From Herpetosiphon llansteffanensis (lineage in GTDB: Bacteria; Chloroflexota; Chloroflexia; Chloroflexales; Herpetosiphonaceae), in assembly GCF_003205875.1 (NCBI RefSeq), contig NZ_PUBZ01000136.1, forward strand, positions 106,603-170,602: a DNA stretch of 64,000 nt, given 5' to 3'. The notes under the pieces were generated by a model. The model had not been told where the DNA came from and searched no databases. It saw nothing but the letters and a program-made list of their open reading frames with translations. The translations under genes were made by a program, and so were the position numbers. How positions within the stretch are numbered: the first letter of the stretch is position 1; each line of letters begins with the position of its first letter. Below are positions 59,453 through 64,000 of the stretch, piece by piece.

Positions 59453-61381
59453 TTATGGTACAAACGCCCCAGTACGATACTCGATGATAAAGTCAGTCCA
59501 GAGCACCAGCGAAGCGGCGATAATGAACAGGCTGGCGGCAATCGCGCTGGCGCGACCAAAGCGCCCACGTTGGGCCAACGTTGCAAGGCCAACCCCGCCG
59601 CTCAAGGCCAAGGCAGGCAAGATAAACAGCCACCAACGCACGGTTTGCTCCGACCAAATCAACGAGCTAAGCGAAAGCACAAAGGTTGCTAGCCAAGCCC
59701 AAATTGGCGTTGCCAAGCATGCTAAACCATGGCGCAAGCTGAATGCTCCACCCAAACCGACCAACCAAAACCAAGCAGGAACCCGCCCGTCCAGCGCAAT
59801 CAGATCGTTCCAAACTACGCCCCACAATTTTTGGCCGAGCGGTCGCGGCGCTGGGCAAATTACGCCATTGTTGGCAAGGGTTGGGTCGCCCAAGAAATTG
59901 CTGTAATACAAGCCAACCGCCAACACCACCGCACTCGTGCCAATCACCACCAAGCGCCCAAGCACCGACCATTGACGTTGCCAAGCCAAAAATCCAGCCA
60001 ACGCCACGCCCCACAAGCCAAGCGACAACATCGTGCCGCTATGCTGTAAGGCCGCTACCGTTAGGCCAGCGATGAGGGCTGGTTGCCAAGCTCGCGGCTG
60101 ATTGCTAGCTAGCCACAGCCCAAGCCAAGCCACCACAGGCAAGGCAAGCGCCTGCCCAAGCACATTGCTCCATTCACCAATCACCATTGCCCGCAACATC
60201 GCCAATGGCGCAAGATAGAGGCTGGCCGCCCATAAAGCCGCTCGCGCCGGAGTTCGTGCATCGCGAGTGCGATCAACCAACCACCACAGCAACGGAATAA
60301 CCATGGCATCGGCAAACGCTCCAACGACTTGAATCAAAATGCCACGATTGAAACTTGCTGGCAGCAAAACACTCAATGGTTGGGTGATGAGATAGGTGCC
60401 AGGCGGATAGGGCGAACGGCCAGCGCCCGCGGCACAGGGCAAGCCTTCGGTAAACAGCAAATCGCCAGAGCTGGTGCTGGCAAGATTATTGACGTTCAAC
60501 AGCAGATCGCTAAAGTTGGTTTGCGGATGGCGAATGCCAATCAAGCGTAGGGCCAAGCCAAGCGCCGTCATACCAGCAACTAAGGCAATTTCAGGGTTTT
60601 GGCGACGTTCAGCCAACCAGCGCCCCAGCCCTACCACCAGCAAACAGCCCAGGCTAATTGTGCGCAATTGGCCTGTATCGAGCGTGATGATCGTGCGCAC
60701 GGTTGCCAGCAACACACCTAAACCGCTACTCGTGACAAGCATCGCGCCAGCAGCAGTCAGCGGAGCCAAGCCTGCCAGCGCCGCGCCCAAGCCAACCACC
60801 ACCACCAACATCAATAAATCGAGCCAACCAGCCCATGGCATAAACCAAGTATGGCTAAGCGGCTGAACTTGCATGCGATACAAAACTACGCCCAGTAAAC
60901 GTGGGTCGGGGCTGGCATTATAGGTGGGAGCTTGCAATTCGAGCCTGAGGCCACCATCGGCGCTAGCTGGGGCAAACATGTGCAAGGTTCGTTGGCCTGG
61001 TGGCAAATCGGTGCGAACTTCAGCACCATTGGCTGTGAGCAAAAACGGGGTTTGGGGCACTGATGGCGGCGCTAAACTGAGGCGAACAAGCTGCGCACTG
61101 CCATTCAGATAGGGCACATCAATCGTTGCTGCTGGCTGCGTCCAGCGATAGGTTTCAGTGGTGCTGAGATCAACTGTGGCCGGTTCGGGGGCATGTACAT
61201 TGGTGAGATATGGCTGATCGTACATCAAGGCAAATTGCTCGCCCGACTCACCAATAACTAAATCGCCGCCAATCGCCAGGTTGAAGGGAACCAAACGTTG
61301 CCAACCAAGCCACAGCAATAGCCCAGCAACGATGCTGCTCAGCAAAATTACACGGGCATATCGACCCAGCGCCATATGCAC
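59453..61381 (-). CDS. Large membrane protein, probable GT-C glycosyltransferase-like
   Basis: This 642-residue protein has an N-terminal anchor, then an extracellular domain (about 30-185) with YRWTQPAATIDVPYLNG and DPRLLGVVLYRMQ. It continues with about ten helices, including PWAGWLDLLMLVVVVGLGAALAG and LVVIGTSAVVLAVGLYYSNFLG. The N-terminal domain resembles that of the GT39-like protein at 17154-19976. A catalytic motif is not clear, so the glycosyltransferase call is inference from the fold pattern. The start is GTG at 61381 with AGGGG upstream; the preceding EamA-type gene ends 9 bp away. Confidence 0.65.
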   Translation of the reverse strand: MHMALGRYARVILLSSIVAGLLLWLGWQRLVPFNLAIGGDLVIGESGEQFALMYDQPYLTNVHAPEPATVDLSTTETYRWTQPAATIDVPYLNGSAQLVRLSLAPPSVPQTPFLLTANGAEVRTDLPPGQRTLHMFAPASADGGLRLELQAPTYNASPDPRLLGVVLYRMQVQPLSHTWFMPWAGWLDLLMLVVVVGLGAALAGLAPLTAAGAMLVTSSGLGVLLATVRTIITLDTGQLRTISLGCLLVVGLGRWLAERRQNPEIALVAGMTALGLALRLIGIRHPQTNFSDLLLNVNNLASTSSGDLLFTEGLPCAAGAGRSPYPPGTYLITQPLSVLLPASFNRGILIQVVGAFADAMVIPLLWWLVDRTRDARTPARAALWAASLYLAPLAMLRAMVIGEWSNVLGQALALPVVAWLGLWLASNQPRAWQPALIAGLTVAALQHSGTMLSLGLWGVALAGFLAWQRQWSVLGRLVVIGTSAVVLAVGLYYSNFLGDPTLANNGVICPAPRPLGQKLWGVVWNDLIALDGRVPAWFWLVGLGGAFSLRHGLACLATPIWAWLATFVLSLSSLIWSEQTVRWWLFILPALALSGGVGLATLAQRGRFGRASAIAASLFIIAASLVLWTDFIIEYRTGAFVP

Positions 61382-61390
61382 AAACGCCCC

Positions 61391-61765
61391 TTAAAATCCA
61401 CTACCACGAATAATCAAAAGAATGCCGACTACAATGATAATCGCCCCAAACATCTTTTCGAGGGTCAGCGTTTCGCCGACAAACCACCATGCAAACACAA
61501 TCGTAGCGACATAGCTCAAGCCAAGCAAGGTATAGCTCAGCTCCAAGCGCCACCAAACCACGCTGCTAATCCACGCTACTACGCCAATAAACAGCAGCAG
61601 CATGCCCAGCCAAACTTGCCAACGCCGAATGCCATAGCGCAAGACTTGCAAGGTGCTTAAACGATTCGTATGTGCCAGTTGCACCCCAACCATGCCCGCC
61701 CGAACGATTAAATTGCCAAGCATCATTGCCAGCACCGCACCAATAATCCACCACGTTTGCATCAT
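61391..61765 (-). CDS. Single EamA-domain membrane protein (SMR/ArnF-like), subunit 1
   Basis: This 124-residue protein has four helices (WIIGAVLAMMLGNLIVRAG, VWLGMLLLFIGVVAWIS, LLGLSYVATIVFAWWFVGE, MFGAIIIVVGILLIIRG). The WWRLELSYTLLGLSYVATIVFAWWFVGETLTLEKMFGA segment is typical of half-size EamA/SMR transporters. Such half-domain proteins work as pairs; ArnE/ArnF flip a lipid-linked sugar. A second half-size protein lies just upstream, so the two may form a heterodimer. Confidence 0.75.
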   Translation of the reverse strand: MMQTWWIIGAVLAMMLGNLIVRAGMVGVQLAHTNRLSTLQVLRYGIRRWQVWLGMLLLFIGVVAWISSVVWWRLELSYTLLGLSYVATIVFAWWFVGETLTLEKMFGAIIIVVGILLIIRGSGF

Positions 61766-61779
61766 GTGTTTGCTCGTTG

Positions 61780-61910
61780 TATGTAGGGGCTGGGGATCGG
61801 TTGTTGGGGATCGGGTTTAATCTAAGAAAGGAATGAGGCTTTTGCCTTCAGGTTTTCATCCTTCATCCCTCATCCTTCATCCTTTCTGATCCCCGACCCC
61901 TGACCCCTCG
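61780..61910. repeat. Mosaic intergenic repeat patch
   Basis: It contains GGGGCTGGGGATCGG, CATCCTTCATCCCTCATCC and CCCCGACCCCTGACCCC words. There is no gene here. Confidence 0.65.
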
Positions 61911-62321
61911 TCAAATACTATGCCCACCGCGAAACAATAGGCTGACCCCAACTAGCACTAAGCCAATGCCAGCAAGGGTTTGCCACGACATGCCGCCGCC
62001 AAACCACCACCAATTGATCAACACCACAATAATCGTGGCGATGCTCCAAAGTGGGTAGAAAAAGCTCAATTGGCGGCGCGCTAGCAGCGCAAGCCATGGA
62101 ATGAGCGAAAGCAAAATCAGGCCAATGCCCAAAATGCCCCAAAAACTTTGGCTGACCTGCCACAAGCTGCTTAGGCTATGCTGCGATGCAGTTATCAGGG
62201 CTTTGCGATAACACAATTGCCCAGCGATCAGCAAGCCAATTGCACTGCTAAACAAACGAATAGCAGTGCCATGCTCGCCAATTCCACGTTTAATCGACGC
62301 GGCTAAAACGGTAAACTGCAT
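61911..62321 (-). CDS. Single EamA-domain membrane protein (SMR/ArnE-like), subunit 2
   Basis: This 136-residue protein has four helices (AIRLFSSAIGLLIAGQLCY, ILGIGLILLSLIPWLALLA, LWSIATIIVVLINWWWFGG, LAGIGLVLVGVSLLFRGG). FFYPLWSIATIIVVLINWWWFGGGMSWQTLAGIGLVLVG matches the C-terminal EamA/SMR pattern. ATG at 62321 is chosen; it overlaps the methyltransferase 3' end by 32 bp, and the upstream extension would lie within that gene. It pairs naturally with the neighbour at 61391-61765. Confidence 0.72.
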   Translation of the reverse strand: MQFTVLAASIKRGIGEHGTAIRLFSSAIGLLIAGQLCYRKALITASQHSLSSLWQVSQSFWGILGIGLILLSLIPWLALLARRQLSFFYPLWSIATIIVVLINWWWFGGGMSWQTLAGIGLVLVGVSLLFRGGHSI

Positions 62322-62901
62322 AATCACAAATTCCACTGCGAATCGACCAGCGGCGTTGGATGGTAAAGTAGGGCGCAAATAAACGGCCATAATCTTCGTC
62401 TTGGCGAATCGCATCGCCACGATCCAGCCAATGCATCAAACGCCCGGGCAAATTCCACCAATCTTGGGCTGGAATATCCTCAAGCATCAAAATTTCGCCA
62501 CCAGGAGCCAAAACGCGGTGTAGTTCGCGGGCCGTAACTTGCGCCAATGCATCATCAAGATGGTGAATCACGCCCACAATTAAGGCTGCATCGAAACTAG
62601 CATCGCCAAAGGCTAAGGCATTGCCATTCATCACGCCAAAACGATGCTCGCTCAGCGTGGCGGCATAGCGCACATAGCCTTGCGAAAGATCAACGCCCAT
62701 ATAGCTGTGCTGCGGAAACGATGCAGCAAATTCACCAGTGCCACAGCCGAAATCCAAAAAGCGCCGCGGCTTGGTTTGCAGCCATGGCGTGAGTTCGTCG
62801 GCAATTGCGGCGCGTTCGCCAACATAATTATTTTCAACAATTCGCCGCAACGTGGCCCACAAAGCTGGGCGTTGGGCAATATTGGTCAAAAAAGCTTGCA
62901 T
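62290..62901 (-). CDS. Class I SAM-dependent methyltransferase
   Basis: This 203-residue small-molecule or lipid methyltransferase has motif I FLDFGCGTGEFAASF, followed by YMGVDLSQGYV, FDAALIVGVIHHLDDALAQV and APGGEILMLED. The acceptor is unknown. It lies between another methyltransferase and a half-size EamA transporter, consistent with glycolipid modification. Confidence 0.88.
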   Translation of the reverse strand: MQAFLTNIAQRPALWATLRRIVENNYVGERAAIADELTPWLQTKPRRFLDFGCGTGEFAASFPQHSYMGVDLSQGYVRYAATLSEHRFGVMNGNALAFGDASFDAALIVGVIHHLDDALAQVTARELHRVLAPGGEILMLEDIPAQDWWNLPGRLMHWLDRGDAIRQDEDYGRLFAPYFTIQRRWSIRSGICDYAVYRFSRVD

Positions 62902-62934
62902 GCAATATTCTCAATCTATAAATCTATCGTGTGA

Positions 62935-63690
62935 TTATACCGAATGATTGGGTTTTTGGGCGAGGGTCAAAATCGATAGCCCAAAGGGAAAGCTTGCACC
63001 CGATTCGAGCCAACGAGCCTCGAAGTTCATTGCCGCGCCAAACAGTTTGTTGGCCAAGCGGCTTGGCAATTGCATCGCCGAGTCGCTGGTTGGCGCACTT
63101 GGCCGAACTCGCTCGATCAAGCGCTGCACCAAAATCAACGGAAACAGCACACTATTAATGTATGAACTGCGTTCAATCGTAAAATCGGCGGCCCGCAATA
63201 AGTGCTGAACTTCCTTATTTGTGTAGCGGCGACGGGTATGCACCGAGCGATCGTGGGCCGAATAGAGCCAATGATAGGCTGGCATGCGCAGCAAAACCCA
63301 GCCACCAGGCTTGAGCACGCGATAAATTTCTTGCAAGGCCGCCACTTCATCGGGTACTGCGCGATGGTACAACACCTCAAACGAGGTCACCAGATCAAAG
63401 CTTGCATCGCGATAAGGCAAGGTCAGCACCGAGCCTTGGGTCAGCGGTGCATCGGTTTTTTTGCTGCCCAACTGCACCGCCGCTTGCATCAAATCCAAGC
63501 CATAAGCTGGGCCATAATCACCTAATAAATAGGCGACGTTGCCCGCCGTGCCACAACCAGCGTCAAGTGCTCGCCAAGCGCGATGCACTGGCAACTGATC
63601 AAGCCAAGCTTGGGCGATTTGGCGCATGCCTACATACCACCAGTGTTGCTCCTCAACCGCCGCCATCACGCTATATTCAATATCTTCCAC
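62935..63690 (-). CDS. Class I SAM-dependent methyltransferase
   Basis: This 251-residue protein has motif I ALDAGCGTAGNVAYLLG, AYGLDLMQAAVQLG, the FDLVTSFEVLYH segment and VLKPGGWVLLRMPAYHWLYSAHD, a layout common in surface-glycolipid and polysaccharide methyltransferases. The start is GTG at 63690 with AAAGG 7 bases upstream; the open frame to 63759 has no ribosome site. It is the first gene of the minus-strand group ending at 59453. Confidence 0.88.
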   Translation of the reverse strand: MEDIEYSVMAAVEEQHWWYVGMRQIAQAWLDQLPVHRAWRALDAGCGTAGNVAYLLGDYGPAYGLDLMQAAVQLGSKKTDAPLTQGSVLTLPYRDASFDLVTSFEVLYHRAVPDEVAALQEIYRVLKPGGWVLLRMPAYHWLYSAHDRSVHTRRRYTNKEVQHLLRAADFTIERSSYINSVLFPLILVQRLIERVRPSAPTSDSAMQLPSRLANKLFGAAMNFEARWLESGASFPFGLSILTLAQKPNHSV

Positions 63691-63719
63691 AATGTTGCCT
63701 TTTAGCAAGAACTCCGCAG

Positions 63720-63959
63720 AGACTATACCATAAAAGCCCCAGATAAAGTCAAAAAGCAAAAAGAACAGAGAACATAAAGAAAAAGGCAGAAGTCAAAAGT
63801 CAAAAAGAACAGAGAGCATAGAGCATAGAGCATATGGATTTAAGTTTAACGCAGAGGCGCAGAGCAAGCATGGTTATTGGTTGTAGGCTCGCGGAGGTTG
63901 GTTTGAAGTCACAATACTTCTTCCCATAGCCTAGAGCCTAGAGCCTATATGTAATGGTT
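63720..63959. repeat. Mosaic intergenic repeat patch
   Basis: It contains AAAAAGCAAAAAGAACAGAG, AAAAGGCAGAAGTCAAAAG, GAGCATAGAGCATAGAGC, TAACGCAGAGGCGCAGAGC and CCCATAGCCTAGAGCC. No gene is present. Confidence 0.75.
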
Positions 63960-64000
63960 CATCACGTTAACCACCGCCTGATCCCCTCACCCCCCAGCCC
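63960..64000. repeat. REP/BIME-like element, cut by window edge
   Basis: CATCACGTTAACCACCGCC followed by TGATCCCCTCACCCC is an exact inverse copy of 43404-43437 (34 bases), then CCCAGCCC begins the next GC-rich unit at the edge. Confidence 0.85.

Overview
The window looks like the chromosome of a mid-GC member of the Chloroflexota, most likely a Herpetosiphon-like gliding filamentous bacterium. I infer this from a short EF-Ts, STAND ATPases with TPR arrays, large membrane glycosyltransferases with an extracellular N-terminal sandwich, Tat and lipoprotein signals, and intergenic spaces filled with characteristic short repeats. No sequence search was run, so the species is an inference. I found no rRNA, tRNA, CRISPR array, transposase or phage structural module.

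Layout. (1) 1-10772, minus strand: seven closely spaced genes that look like one operon. A Tat-signal substrate-binding-like protein is followed by a GNAT acetyltransferase, three small phage-tail-collar-type proteins, a second substrate-binding-like protein without a signal, and a giant secreted repeat protein that runs off the left edge. (2) 11066-14032, minus: rpsB, tsf, pyrH and frr, with strong hairpins after rpsB, tsf and frr and a good promoter at 14179-14207. (3) 14405-19976, minus: surface polysaccharide genes (nucleotide-sugar dehydrogenase, GT4, GT39-like). (4) 20108-28574: mixed housekeeping and membrane genes (HAD, TrmH, a beta-lactamase-like lipoprotein with an ArsR-like regulator, YggT, a spermidine-synthase-like fusion, an RlmI-like methyltransferase, a histidine phosphatase), then phenylalanine hydroxylase. 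(5) 29665-42720, minus: accessory region with two tandem HTH-NB-ARC-TPR proteins behind a YfhO-like membrane protein, a WXG100 protein with a toxin-44-like C-terminus plus a membrane neighbour, two DUF4419 proteins and an APH-type kinase. (6) 43536-49850: MOSC, YwbE, phosphatase, zinc-ribbon and TPR proteins, then a PstI/BsuBI-type restriction-modification pair. (7) 50098-55195, plus: a class V aminotransferase followed by a succinate-dehydrogenase-like set, then scpB. (8) 55545-63690: YitT-like protein, HtrA protease, M20 peptidase, and a minus-strand group of two methyltransferases, two single EamA-domain proteins and a large membrane protein.

The strongest candidates for something undescribed are: the succinate-dehydrogenase-like operon, whose flavoprotein lacks the covalent-FAD histidine and most dicarboxylate-site residues and whose iron-sulfur subunit lacks most [2Fe-2S] cysteines; the tail-collar / twin binding protein / giant repeat protein operon; the STAND gene pair with near-identical N-terminal halves and diverged TPR sensors; and the WXG100-toxin-44 protein with its candidate membrane immunity partner.

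Most longer intergenic gaps are built from two repeat vocabularies. One is a GC-rich REP/BIME-like hairpin element (28.6, 43.3, 55.2, 57.6 and 64.0 kb). The other is a mosaic of short AT-richer words that recurs in at least eight gaps.
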